Source of the DNA: Bacteroidota bacterium
Lineage (GTDB): Bacteria; Bacteroidota; Bacteroidia; UBA4408
NCBI GenBank assembly: GCA_016721765.1
Contig: JADKHO010000001.1
Location: 1,910,001-1,974,000 of the forward strand
Direction: 5' to 3'
Length of the DNA stretch: 64,000 bases
Part shown: one piece after another, positions 29,301 through 37,714 of the stretch
Layout of the letters: every line of letters begins with the position of its first letter
How positions within the stretch are numbered: position 1 is the stretch's first letter
Position numbers and translations under genes: made by a program
The notes under the pieces: generated by a model
What the model saw: the letters and a program-made list of their open reading frames with translations, nothing else
Told to the model about the DNA's origin: nothing
The model's database searches: none

Positions 29301-29921
29301 GTAGGCGGCGATGGATGGGCTTATGATATTGGATATGGCGGCTTAGACCATGTTCTTTCTACCGGCGAAAATGTGAATATTATTGTTTTGGACACTGAAG
29401 TGTATTCCAATACAGGTGGTCAAAAATCAAAATCAACACCGGTTGGAGCAAGTGCAAAATTTTCGGTTAATGGAAAAGAGAATTCTAAAAAGGATATGGC
29501 ACTTCAAGCTATAGCGCACGGCTCTGCTTACGTGGCGCAAATTGCATTGGGCGCTAATGACGCACATGCAGTAAAAACGATACAAGAAGCGGAAGCCTAT
29601 CCGGGAACATCACTAGTAATTGCCTACAGCCATTGCATTGCACATGGATACGATATGTCGCATGGTGCCGAACATCAAGTGAATGCCGTTAAGTCAGGCT
29701 ATTGGCCCTTGTTTCGATACAATCCAATGAAAGAAAAAGGACAACGATTTACACTCGACAGTAAAGAATCAAGTCTGCCACTTAAAGATTTCTTATACAA
29801 TGAAACCCGTTTTTCAAGCCTTGTTCGTCAAAATGCGGAACATGCAGCCGATTTATTGGTAAGCGCCGAAACCGGTGTAGCAAAACGCTGGGAAAGACTT
29901 TTGGCTTTGAAAGAATTATAA
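26394..29921 (+). CDS. nifJ: Pyruvate:ferredoxin (flavodoxin) oxidoreductase
   Basis: 1175 residues, the full single-chain length. In order: pyrimidine-binding TPP domain I (YPITPSSAMGEYCDEW), domain II/III around GSGSGAVNETVNYLN, the gamma-type domain (YFVYDSKKSGSLTVSHLRF), two ferredoxin-type 4Fe-4S motifs CSQCGKCFLICP and CTGCNLCVEYCP (about 685-755), the third cluster and TPP-binding domain (ACSGCGETPY near 820, ATGCSSIYG, GGDGWAYDIGYGG near 970, DTEVYSNTGGQKS), and a C-terminal extension. It oxidatively decarboxylates pyruvate to acetyl-CoA and reduces ferredoxin or flavodoxin in the cytoplasm. All motifs are intact. It overlaps the hemerythrin gene by 4 bp. Confidence 0.97.
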   Translation: MKGKIKIMDGNEAAAYIAYKTSEVCAIYPITPSSAMGEYCDEWSSANIKNIFGEVPRVMEMQSEGGAAGAIHGALQAGALASTFTCSQGLLLMIPNMYKIAGELTPTVFHIAARTLATHALSIFGDHADVMSVRQTGWAMLFGRNAQEAMDMALIAQASTLKSLLPFLNVFDGFRTSHELTKVEVIPDDVIESMLDKSALLAFRKRAMSPEHPTIRGTAQNPDVFFQSREAANKFYDAAPAIVTEMMVKFGELTGRKYKLYEYYGHPTPDRIIIIMGSGSGAVNETVNYLNNEGEKVGYLYVRLFRPAAITELIKAIPTSVKSIAVLDRCKEPGAIGDPLYMDIVNAIAEEWQGNNPKVIAGRYGLASKEFNPAMVCAIFEELKKEVPKKHFTIGIDDDVTHHSLNYDKFFSLEKQHLFRGLFYGLGADGTVSANKNSIKIIGDTTDNYVQGYFVYDSKKSGSLTVSHLRFGKNPIQSTYLVDSANFIACHQFNFINKYDILKHAEKGATFLLNTPHSNEEVWSKLPHHVQEEIREKEIKFFVINATRVARETGMGSRVNTILQTCFFAISGILPKEEAIQKIKAAIQKSYAAKGEQVILKNFEAVDKTIENLTQIDYSKDVFGTIEIEKSVSDNAPEFVKNVLAKILTFDGDELPVSAFPIDGAYPVGTTQYEKRNIADKAPVWDADLCSQCGKCFLICPHAAIRCKVYDKDELKNSPQSFKHIAPIGKEFDKEKEAYTLQVSVEDCTGCNLCVEYCPITSKTDPKHKAINMQEQLPLKETETKNWDFFLSLPEIDRSRVNKNTVKGTQLLQPLFEFSGACSGCGETPYVKLLSQLYGDRMIVANATGCSSIYGANLPTTPWTENNDGFGPAWANSLFEDNAEFGLGIKLAYDKKAEIATNLMYKLQDSIGEALIQEIIHLDQSNEAGIKKQRDNIRELRKRIDRIPTFEAQQLFILAEHLVKKSHWIVGGDGWAYDIGYGGLDHVLSTGENVNIIVLDTEVYSNTGGQKSKSTPVGASAKFSVNGKENSKKDMALQAIAHGSAYVAQIALGANDAHAVKTIQEAEAYPGTSLVIAYSHCIAHGYDMSHGAEHQVNAVKSGYWPLFRYNPMKEKGQRFTLDSKESSLPLKDFLYNETRFSSLVRQNAEHAADLLVSAETGVAKRWERLLALKEL

Positions 29922-29944
29922 ATATTGATGCTTGTCTATCTTGC

Positions 29945-30553
29945 TTAACGCTGATTCATTGCATTTAGCAAAATAGCTCCGGCTTCTTGAAGGTTTTTTC
30001 CAAAGGTTATAATGCCATCGGTATGCCCCGCCATCGCTAAAATTTTGGTAGTGCGCAAATCAGTTTCAGCAAAAAGACGAACCATTTCTTTTGCCATTTG
30101 CGGTGTGCCATATTCTACCTCACTATTGGTTGTTGGTACACTGTGCAGCAGTTTTTTCCATAAGGTAGCATCGTGAATATGGAGTATTGCATTTATGCTT
30201 TCGTCCGACTCATATATCACTGCGTGGGTAAGTGATTCCGATGAAGCGAGGATTGGCCCTTTGGCTTCCAAACTATTATTTTCTAAGTCGAACTTCACAA
30301 CTGTAGTGTAGTGTTCAGCACCAAGTTTATTTAATTTTCCAGTTCCAGAACCGGAAATAATAAATTCATTTTTTATGGTGCGTAGGCTAATGTTACCATA
30401 TCCAATGGCATCTTCATTTTCGCCAATAAAGTGAAGGGCGTACAATTTATCGCGCCATTCATTTAATTCTTGGATGCAATTTATTTCGAGCGGCTCAGCT
30501 TTTATCCAAGTGCTTGTGTATTTAATTACTCCCGTTTCTTTTCCCTTATTCAT
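29945..30553 (-). CDS. Class II aldolase/adducin-family protein, partner of mtnA
   Basis: 202 residues. Zinc ligands of the family are visible: catalytic/ligand Glu in SSESLTH, H-x-H in LHIHDAT and a late His in AGHTDGI. The start overlaps the end of mtnA by 8 bp, so the two are translated together. Homologues beside mtnA are either MtnB (methylthioribulose-1-phosphate dehydratase) or the Ald2-type aldolase that splits 5-deoxy/5-methylthio-ribulose-1-phosphate to dihydroxyacetone phosphate and an aldehyde. The absence of the other Met-salvage genes here makes Ald2 attractive, but sequence alone does not settle it. Cytoplasmic. Confidence 0.8.
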   Translation of the reverse strand: MNKGKETGVIKYTSTWIKAEPLEINCIQELNEWRDKLYALHFIGENEDAIGYGNISLRTIKNEFIISGSGTGKLNKLGAEHYTTVVKFDLENNSLEAKGPILASSESLTHAVIYESDESINAILHIHDATLWKKLLHSVPTTNSEVEYGTPQMAKEMVRLFAETDLRTTKILAMAGHTDGIITFGKNLQEAGAILLNAMNQR

Positions 30554-31652
30554 GCTCCGGAAATAGGGTTAAAACCGCTTGTTCATTTGCTGGGCATATT
30601 CCACGCTCTGTTATTAATCCTGAAATTAAACGTGCAGGAGTCACATCAAATCCATAGTTAGCAGCGGGACTATTTAAGGGTGTAACCAAAACGGTTTTAA
30701 GTTCACCATCACAGTATCCACTCATGTATTTTACTTCAGCAGCATTACGTTCTTCTATTTCAATTTCGTTTATTCCATCACGTATTTTCCAATCAAAAGT
30801 GCTTGAGGGCAAAGCAATATAAAATGGAATAGAATTGTCATTGGCAGCAAGTGCTTTTAGATACGTACCAATTTTATTTGCTGCATCGCCTGCTCTTGTT
30901 ACTCTGTCTGCTCCAGTAATAACCAAATCTACCATTCCATGTTGCATCAAATGACCACCGGTATTATCCGCAATAACCGTATGTGGCACTCCTTGCTCTA
31001 ATAATTCCCAAGCAGTTAAATTTGCACCTTGATTGCGGGGTCGTGTTTCATCTACCCAAACATGAATTTTTATTCCTCTTTTTAGTGCTTCATAAATGGG
31101 GGCAGTTGCAGAACCGTAGTCTACAAATGCCAGCCAGCCAGCATTGCAATGGGTTAAAATATTAACTACAGCTCCATTTTTTTTAGCCGATATAGCTTCA
31201 ATAAGCGCCACTCCATGCTCCCCAATAGTTTTACAAAATGCAGCATCTTCATCCGCAATTTGTTCGGCTGTTTGTAGGGCACAATTTATTTTTTCCTGAA
31301 TGGAATCAACATGGGCAATTTCTTTTAACTGGCGATTAACAGCCCATGCCAAATTAACGGCCGTGGGTCGTGTGGCTTTAAGTTGTATCGCACATTGCTC
31401 CAAATGTTCATGAAAATTGGATCGTTCGCTTGCTTCTAATGCTGCAATATACATTCCATAAGCGGCAGTTGCTCCAATTAGCCCGGCCCCCCGAATGTGC
31501 ATATCTATAATTGCAGTTGCAACTTCATTTACTGTTGTTAGATTTTCAATTATAAATTGATGTGGAAGATAGCGTTGGTCAATAACACAAACTTGTTTCT
31601 GATTTGCTTCATTCAACCAAATGGTGCGATATGCCTTGCCCTCAACATTCAT
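30546..31652 (-). CDS. mtnA: S-methyl-5-thioribose-1-phosphate isomerase
   Basis: 368 residues, full length for the eIF2B-like isomerase family. Catalytic Cys in LTHCNAGWLA and Asp in TGADRVTRAGD are present, with HIRGAGLIGATAAYG at the N-terminal phosphate site. It converts 5-methylthioribose-1-phosphate (or 5-deoxyribose-1-phosphate) to the ribulose form. It overlaps the downstream aldolase gene. 77 bp separate it from the small gene upstream that follows the nuo operon, so it may have its own promoter. Confidence 0.93.
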   Translation of the reverse strand: MNVEGKAYRTIWLNEANQKQVCVIDQRYLPHQFIIENLTTVNEVATAIIDMHIRGAGLIGATAAYGMYIAALEASERSNFHEHLEQCAIQLKATRPTAVNLAWAVNRQLKEIAHVDSIQEKINCALQTAEQIADEDAAFCKTIGEHGVALIEAISAKKNGAVVNILTHCNAGWLAFVDYGSATAPIYEALKRGIKIHVWVDETRPRNQGANLTAWELLEQGVPHTVIADNTGGHLMQHGMVDLVITGADRVTRAGDAANKIGTYLKALAANDNSIPFYIALPSSTFDWKIRDGINEIEIEERNAAEVKYMSGYCDGELKTVLVTPLNSPAANYGFDVTPARLISGLITERGICPANEQAVLTLFPEHE

Positions 31653-31729
31653 ATTACAAGATATTGGAGTTATTAATTTTTATAAAAAAATGGAATAGTC
31701 AAAGAAGATTTACTGTTGATGGCTAAGTT

Positions 31730-32104
31730 CTAACTCTTCCAATACCACACATCGTCACGCGAGCTGCTCTCTCGTTGTTTCCAATAATTCACACTCACAA
31801 ATTTACCTTCAGGTGTTTTTAATTGACGATTGTAAACTCCGTTTATCGGATTAAATGTTAAGTCGGTTACTCCAACTGTAAAAGTTTCGGGAAGTGCAGG
31901 TGTTACCTCAGGAACAGCACCCTCAACAGGAGCAGGTTTGGGTGCAGTTTTTGGCGGAGGACTTGGTACAACTACCACAGTAAAGCCATTAAATTCCATC
32001 AATTCCTTGAGGAAATTAACACGATTGGCATCGCAATTTTTTTCAACGATGGAGCATTTTACATCCCCTAAATCTTCGAAAATATAATTTCCATTTAATG
32101 CCAT
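31730..32104 (-). CDS. Proline-rich unknown protein after nuoN
   Basis: 124 residues, no recognised family. Residues 1-46 form a small domain (NGNYIFEDLGDVKCSIVEK, two Cys), followed by a Pro/Ala-rich linker (PSPPPKTAPKPAPVEG), then a C-terminal beta-like part rich in aromatic residues (VNYWKQRES, DVWYWKS). There is no signal peptide or membrane segment. It starts 13 bp after the nuoN stop, so it is probably transcribed with the complex I operon; whether it is an assembly factor is unknown. Confidence 0.65.
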   Translation of the reverse strand: MALNGNYIFEDLGDVKCSIVEKNCDANRVNFLKELMEFNGFTVVVVPSPPPKTAPKPAPVEGAVPEVTPALPETFTVGVTDLTFNPINGVYNRQLKTPEGKFVSVNYWKQRESSSRDDVWYWKS

Positions 32105-32117
32105 GGTTTGATAAGAA

Positions 32118-33524
32118 TTAAAAAATTAAACCGTTAATGTAATCATAAATGCAACTTGCGAATCCTATAACTATAACACCCGAAATGCAAATCAGTAACC
32201 CAAATCGAGCTGAATTGCTTCCTGATAACTTTGGAATAGGCGAGGCATTGTAATCTACAAACATCGCTTTTACAACTCGCAAATAGTAATAAAGTGAAAC
32301 AACCATATTTAAGGCTGCAATGCTAATCAACAAAAAATTACCATGACTAGCACCTGCTGTTACTAAAAACATTTTTCCAAAGAAACCGGCCGTTGGCGGA
32401 ACTCCCGCTAATGAAAAAAGCGAAATTGCCAGTATCCAACTTAAAAAAGGATTAGTTTTATAAAAGCCTTTGTAGTCGGTTATGTTCTCCTTATCAGCAT
32501 GCACCGAAACTATTGAAATAACACCAAATGCACCCAGGTTAGAAAATACATATACTAGCAAAAAATAAATGGTAGAAGTAGTTCCCATTTGATTTCCGGA
32601 AGACAATCCCAATAAAATATAGCCGGCTTGCGCAATGGAGGAAAAAGCAAGAAAGCGTTTAATATTGTCTTGCCTTATCGCAAATAAATTACCAACTGTA
32701 ATGGTAAGCACGATACTCAAAAATAAAATATTGTACCACGTGTTTGGGAAATTTAAAAATAGAGGTCCCAAAACAGATATAAATACAAAAACAATAGCCG
32801 CTTTCGAAATTACCGAAAGATAGGCCGTTACAGCTACCGGTGAGCCTTCGTACACGTCTGCTGTCCACAAATGAAATGGAACAGAAGAAAGTTTAAAAGC
32901 GAAACCTACAAAAACAAAAATCAAGGAAAGCAATTGTAAATTACCCGCTGCAATAAGTGGAGGCAATTCGCTAAAAGTTAAGGTGCCTGTGCTGCCATAT
33001 AAAAGCGAAATACCAAATAACATAATACAAGAAGAGAAGGCCGAGAGAAGTATCATTTTAACTGCAGCCTCCGATGATTTAATTTTTTCTAAATCAAAAT
33101 TTGCCAATGCTGCAAGTGGTATGGAAGCCAATTCTAATCCAAGATAAAACATCAAAAAATTACCACTCGAAATCATAAAAAACATACCCAATAAAGTGCT
33201 TAGTAGCAAAATGAAAAATTCAGGAACGTGTTTATGTGTCTTTAACCAATCGTATGCAAACATTGAGATCAACAATGTTCCCAAATTCAAAATTGATTTC
33301 TCAAAAACCAAAAGTGAGTTGGTATGAAACATGCCACTAAAAAGAGTTCCTTCAGGAATAGGAAGTATCCCGACAACAAAATTAAGCAGCAATAAAAAAT
33401 TCGCTATGTGCAAGTAGGTACTGTTCTCTTTAATTCCATCCCAAACTTTTAGAATAAGTAGAATAAAGAGGATGAGCGCTACACTCAATTCCGATTTAAG
33501 TAATATAAAAAAGTCAGTACTCAT
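32118..33524 (-). CDS. nuoN: NADH-quinone oxidoreductase subunit N
   Basis: 468 residues, about 14 transmembrane helices. It belongs to the antiporter-like family of complex I with the conserved Lys and Pro-rich helices (PFHLWTADVYEGSPVAVTAYLS and AGVPPTAGFFGKMFL). It is one of three proton-pumping membrane subunits. Separated from nuoM by 3 bp. Confidence 0.95.
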   Translation of the reverse strand: MSTDFFILLKSELSVALILFILLILKVWDGIKENSTYLHIANFLLLLNFVVGILPIPEGTLFSGMFHTNSLLVFEKSILNLGTLLISMFAYDWLKTHKHVPEFFILLLSTLLGMFFMISSGNFLMFYLGLELASIPLAALANFDLEKIKSSEAAVKMILLSAFSSCIMLFGISLLYGSTGTLTFSELPPLIAAGNLQLLSLIFVFVGFAFKLSSVPFHLWTADVYEGSPVAVTAYLSVISKAAIVFVFISVLGPLFLNFPNTWYNILFLSIVLTITVGNLFAIRQDNIKRFLAFSSIAQAGYILLGLSSGNQMGTTSTIYFLLVYVFSNLGAFGVISIVSVHADKENITDYKGFYKTNPFLSWILAISLFSLAGVPPTAGFFGKMFLVTAGASHGNFLLISIAALNMVVSLYYYLRVVKAMFVDYNASPIPKLSGSNSARFGLLICISGVIVIGFASCIYDYINGLIF

Positions 33525-33527
33525 AGT

Positions 33528-35036
33528 TTAATTTCCTGTTGCGCTGCGTGCAATGTTCTCCATTATTAATTGTGCATCGGGCGCTATTAAATTATACAAC
33601 CACAGCGGTGCAATTCCAATTGCTAAAATGCCAACGATTAATAAAACAGAAGCAAAATTTTCATTCCATGTGGCATCTTTTAATTGCTTGAAATGTTCGT
33701 TTTCGATAGGCCCCATCATCGCTTTGCCAGCCGCTCGCAAAATGTAAACCGCTGTTACTACAATGGATGCAGCAGCCAGTATGGTGGCAGTGCGGTGAAA
33801 CACATCCGGTCGTTGCCAAGCACCAACAAAAACAGTCATTTCCGCAACAAATCCCGATAAGCCCGGTAAACCCAAAGAACACAATCCGGTAATCACGTAA
33901 ACGGTTCCGATAAAAGGCATCACCTTTAATAATCCCCCTAACTCCGAAAGTTGACGTGTATGGGTGCGTTCGTAAATCATCCCAATGGCACCGAAGAAAA
34001 GTGCTGTCATCACACCATGCGAAACCATTTGCATCACTGCTCCAATTATCGCTGTTTTGGTAAGCATTCCAATACCCAATAAAATAAATCCACAATGACT
34101 TACAGAGGAATAGGCATTCATGTATTTTAAATCCTTTTGCATCAAGGTAGCGAAGGAACCGTAAAGTATCGCAATGGTTGCCAAAACAACAATTAACCAC
34201 GAATATTCTTGCGCCGCTTCGGGCATCAAATAAGTTGCCACACGCAAAGCGCCATAGCCACCCAATTTCATAGATATCCCGGCAAGGAACATCGATGCTG
34301 CTGTTGGTGCGGAAGAGTGACCATCCGGAACCCAAGTATGAAAGGGAAATAATGCGGTGAATACTCCAAATCCAACAAATAGAAAAGGAAAAATATACAA
34401 TTGCATTTGCAGTGGAATATGAAATTGAGCAATCTTAGTTAAATCCCAAGTATGGATACCATTTCCAATATCGGTATTAAAATAAGTAGCTAATAATCCA
34501 ATCAAAACAAGAACAGAACCGCCCATAAGCATCAGCGCAAGCTTCATGGCACTGTATTCCTTTTTACCACTTCCCCAGATTGCAATTAAAAGAAACTTTG
34601 GAATTACGGCAACTTCAAGAAAAAAGAAGAGCGTGAACAAATCCAAGGAAATAAAAAATCCATAAGCTCCAACACTAAGCAACAAAAGCAAAAAGAAAAA
34701 CTCCTTGGTCATGTTTTCCACTTTCCAGGAAATTAAAATACCCGCAACTACTACACAGGCTGTAAGTAAAATCATTATCACCGAAATCCCATCCACACCT
34801 ATAAAGTACTCAATGTTTAAAGCCTTATACCAACTGTGTTTATCTTGAAATAAAAATTGTGCAATATTGCCAAGTGCTCTTTCGGATAGGTAATTCATAA
34901 AGAGCCCAACAGATAAACCCAATTGAACGAGTGATCCAATAAATGAAGTCCATTTAATTTGCGCGGAAGTTTGACAAAACAAAACTACCAGCGCAGTTAG
35001 AAAAGGAATAAGTATTAGAAGGGATAAATTTGTCAT
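33528..35036 (-). CDS. nuoM: NADH-quinone oxidoreductase subunit M
   Basis: 502 residues, antiporter-like membrane subunit. Key stretches FPFHTWVPDGHSSAPTAAS and LPGLSGFVAEMTV, with the Glu of helix TM5 in FFFLEVAVIPKFLL. About 14 transmembrane helices. Pumps protons as part of the complex I membrane arm. Its ATG touches the stop of the small gene upstream. Confidence 0.95.
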   Translation of the reverse strand: MTNLSLLILIPFLTALVVLFCQTSAQIKWTSFIGSLVQLGLSVGLFMNYLSERALGNIAQFLFQDKHSWYKALNIEYFIGVDGISVIMILLTACVVVAGILISWKVENMTKEFFFLLLLLSVGAYGFFISLDLFTLFFFLEVAVIPKFLLIAIWGSGKKEYSAMKLALMLMGGSVLVLIGLLATYFNTDIGNGIHTWDLTKIAQFHIPLQMQLYIFPFLFVGFGVFTALFPFHTWVPDGHSSAPTAASMFLAGISMKLGGYGALRVATYLMPEAAQEYSWLIVVLATIAILYGSFATLMQKDLKYMNAYSSVSHCGFILLGIGMLTKTAIIGAVMQMVSHGVMTALFFGAIGMIYERTHTRQLSELGGLLKVMPFIGTVYVITGLCSLGLPGLSGFVAEMTVFVGAWQRPDVFHRTATILAAASIVVTAVYILRAAGKAMMGPIENEHFKQLKDATWNENFASVLLIVGILAIGIAPLWLYNLIAPDAQLIMENIARSATGN

Positions 35037-35440
35037 TAGTTTAATTCGCTTTCTTTTAGCTTCAATTTTTCAAGTACTATCGCTTTCGCTTGATTTGCTG
35101 CTGTTAAGCATTCTGTAACTTTATCTACCGACATGCAGTATTTTCCATCGCATGCTTCATGACTCATGCTGTTGCATTGCATGGAGGAAATACTCACTGT
35201 CGAAAATTGTTTGTCGAGTGCAATACATTGATCCAAAAGCTCGCGTGAATTTTTGCTTTCATTGGGATTAAGATTGTTGCTCATTAAGTAAGTGCGAAGT
35301 AAGGAGTTTAAGGAATGGCGGGCACTGTAACATACCGACATTGTAACCACATCTTCTTCCGGGCGATTTAATTCGTACTCGGCAATACGTAATTCGGTTA
35401 AAGCTTCTTTAAGCGAATTAAACACTTCTGTTGATACCAT
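35036..35440 (-). CDS. Small Cys-rich HEPN-like protein between nuoL and nuoM
   Basis: About 134 residues from the ATG at 35440 (an earlier in-frame start at 35515 would run into nuoL). Helical throughout. The stretch ARHSLNSLLRTYLMSNNLNP, followed by SRELLDQCIALDKQF, resembles the core of HEPN four-helix proteins (A-x-x-x-L-x-x-L-L-x-x-Y-L, then a second helix with L-L). At least six Cys occur, including MQCNSMSHEACDGKYC. The stop overlaps the nuoM start by 1 bp. No membrane segment. Being inside the operon points to a complex I accessory or assembly role, which is inference. Confidence 0.7.
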   Translation of the reverse strand: MVSTEVFNSLKEALTELRIAEYELNRPEEDVVTMSVCYSARHSLNSLLRTYLMSNNLNPNESKNSRELLDQCIALDKQFSTVSISSMQCNSMSHEACDGKYCMSVDKVTECLTAANQAKAIVLEKLKLKESELN

Positions 35441-35450
35441 TTTTAAAATA

Positions 35451-37397
35451 TTAAGTCCATAAATAAATAAATAGTAATGCAAATCCCAAGGTGCCCGCGA
35501 AGAAATAAATTGCATAGTCCTGAGTCTTACCGGACTGAAACGATTTTATTGTATCGGAAACTGTTGCAGTAAAATAAGCCAACAGGTTCATAATGCGGTC
35601 GAATATATTTTTGTCAATCCAGGCTGCAGGTTGTGCAATTAAATTGAAAATTATTTTTTGCGTAATGAAGAGATAAATTTCATCGAAATAAAATTTTCGG
35701 TAGGCAGTTGTATAAAAACCTTTAAAGCTATCTGCTACTTTTTGCGGAGTTAAACTTGCTTTTGCATACATCCAATACGCCAATGAAATGGCAGCTAAGG
35801 CAAATACTACCGGACCTATTGCAAAACCCAAATGAAATTCAGTTGCAATTGAATTTCCATCGGCAGTCACCAAAGAACTAAATGGAACAAATCCCGCAAC
35901 CACTGAAAGTACTGCTAAAATCAACAATGGAATTAACATGGTAGCAGGTGCTTCGTGTTTGTGAGATGCATGAGAATGCTGCGCATTCGATGTAAAATCT
36001 TTGTTCCAAAAAATTGAAAAATAAAGCCGAAACATATAAAAAGCGGTGAGACCTGCGGTGAACACTGCTGCTCCAAAAATTACTTTGTTCGAATTCCAGC
36101 AGGCGGCTAAAATTTCTTCTTTACTAAAAAATCCCGCAAAGGGTGGAATGCCCGCAATAGCCAAACAAGCAAGTAAAAAAGTTAAGTGCGTTATGGGCAT
36201 TAATTTTCGAAGCCCACCCATGTCTTTCATTTCATTGCTATGCACATAATGAATAACCGCGCCGGCTCCCAAGAATAACAAAGCTTTAAAAATGGAATGC
36301 GTAAATAAGTGAAACATAGATGCCATATAACCCAAACCAGCTTCTCCACGATAGCCCGAAACACCTAAGGCAAACATCATAAATCCAATTTGTGACATGG
36401 TGGAATAGGCAAGCACGCGTTTTATATCGGTTTGTGTACAAGCAATTAAAGCTGCAAAAAGGGAAGAGAATATACCTACATACCCAACCACTTCAAGTGC
36501 TCCGGGGCAGGAAATTGAAAAGACAGGAAACAATCGGGCCACCAAATACACACCTGCAACTACCATGGTTGCAGCATGTATTAATGCTGAAACAGGAGTA
36601 GGGCCTTCCATAGCATCCGGTAACCAAATATGAAACGGTAACATGGCTGATTTTCCGGCTCCACCCATAAAAACTAAGAGCAATCCCCATGTTAATGCCG
36701 AAGCTCCTAAAAAGGAAACAGAAACAATGCTGTCGAGGTAATTACCCGGCTCAGTTAAACGCTGAATTAATGTTTGAAAATCCAATGTTTCTGAAAAGTA
36801 AGAGAGCACTAAAATTCCAATTAAAAAACCTAAGTCAGCAAATCGAGTAACAATAAATGCTTTTTTGGAGGCTGCTACTGCAGATGGTTTTTCGTAGTAA
36901 TAGCCAATCAGTAAAAATGAGGATACACCCACCAATTCCCAAAAAATATAGATTTGAAAAATGTTGGTAGAAAGCACCAGACCCAGCATCGAAAAAGTGA
37001 AAAGCGATAAAAAAGAATAGTAAGTTGCAAAGCGCGATTCACCGTGCATGTAGCCCAAACTATAAATGTGAACCATGAGCGAAATAAATGTAACAATCAC
37101 CAACATCATCACCGAAATGGGATCCAATAAAATACCCATATCTATAGAAAGTGTTGGCGAAAATTGCAACCACACATATTTTAAAGCCACAATTTTTTCG
37201 TACACCCCATTTACTTTTCCAACTTGAAAAAAATATTGGTACGCTACAACAGAAGAAAGAATAAAGGAAGTAAAAAGGGATGCTGTTCCTAAAAGTCCGG
37301 ATAAACTGGGGAAATACTTACGCCCCAACAGGCCAATACATAAAAATGTAGCCAGCGGCAACAAAGGAATTAAGGCAATATACGTTTGATTCAACAT
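35451..37397 (-). CDS. nuoL: NADH-quinone oxidoreductase subunit L
   Basis: 648 residues, about 16 transmembrane helices plus the long lateral helix region near the C terminus. Signature MLPFHIWLPDAMEGPTPVSA and AGIPPFAGFFSKEEIL. A His-rich stretch (SNAQHSHASHKHEAP) lies in a loop near residue 475. It is the distal proton-pumping subunit. nuoK ends 2 bp upstream. Confidence 0.96.
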   Translation of the reverse strand: MLNQTYIALIPLLPLATFLCIGLLGRKYFPSLSGLLGTASLFTSFILSSVVAYQYFFQVGKVNGVYEKIVALKYVWLQFSPTLSIDMGILLDPISVMMLVIVTFISLMVHIYSLGYMHGESRFATYYSFLSLFTFSMLGLVLSTNIFQIYIFWELVGVSSFLLIGYYYEKPSAVAASKKAFIVTRFADLGFLIGILVLSYFSETLDFQTLIQRLTEPGNYLDSIVSVSFLGASALTWGLLLVFMGGAGKSAMLPFHIWLPDAMEGPTPVSALIHAATMVVAGVYLVARLFPVFSISCPGALEVVGYVGIFSSLFAALIACTQTDIKRVLAYSTMSQIGFMMFALGVSGYRGEAGLGYMASMFHLFTHSIFKALLFLGAGAVIHYVHSNEMKDMGGLRKLMPITHLTFLLACLAIAGIPPFAGFFSKEEILAACWNSNKVIFGAAVFTAGLTAFYMFRLYFSIFWNKDFTSNAQHSHASHKHEAPATMLIPLLILAVLSVVAGFVPFSSLVTADGNSIATEFHLGFAIGPVVFALAAISLAYWMYAKASLTPQKVADSFKGFYTTAYRKFYFDEIYLFITQKIIFNLIAQPAAWIDKNIFDRIMNLLAYFTATVSDTIKSFQSGKTQDYAIYFFAGTLGFALLFIYLWT

Positions 37398-37399
37398 AG

Positions 37400-37714
37400 C
37401 TAAAATTTCATTAAATCTGCGTCGTCTGCATCGATAGATTTTAATTTACGATACAAGTGAATAATAATTGCAATGGCAACCGCAGCTTCTGCTGCAGCTA
37501 TGGTAATGATGAAAATGGTGAAAAATATTCCATCTAATTTATCCGCATATAAAAATTTATTAAAGGCAATAAAATTGATGTTCACACTATTTAAAATAAG
37601 TTCAATTGCCATTAGCATAGTAATCATGTTTCGACGTGTCATAAATCCATACACACCTATAAAAAACAAGCACGTACTAATCACTAAAAGATGCGTCAAT
37701 CCTATCTCATTCAT
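37400..37714 (-). CDS. nuoK: NADH-quinone oxidoreductase subunit K
   Basis: 104 residues with three transmembrane helices, corresponding to mitochondrial ND4L. It carries the two conserved membrane Glu (MAIELILNSVN and AAEAAVAIAI). It overlaps nuoJ by 4 bp, a coupled arrangement. Confidence 0.96.
   Translation of the reverse strand: MNEIGLTHLLVISTCLFFIGVYGFMTRRNMITMLMAIELILNSVNINFIAFNKFLYADKLDGIFFTIFIITIAAAEAAVAIAIIIHLYRKLKSIDADDADLMKF

Noticed and set aside
33661..34335. A 224-residue Cys/Trp-rich frame on the minus strand
   Set aside because: It lies fully inside nuoM in another frame; nuoM is complete and conserved.
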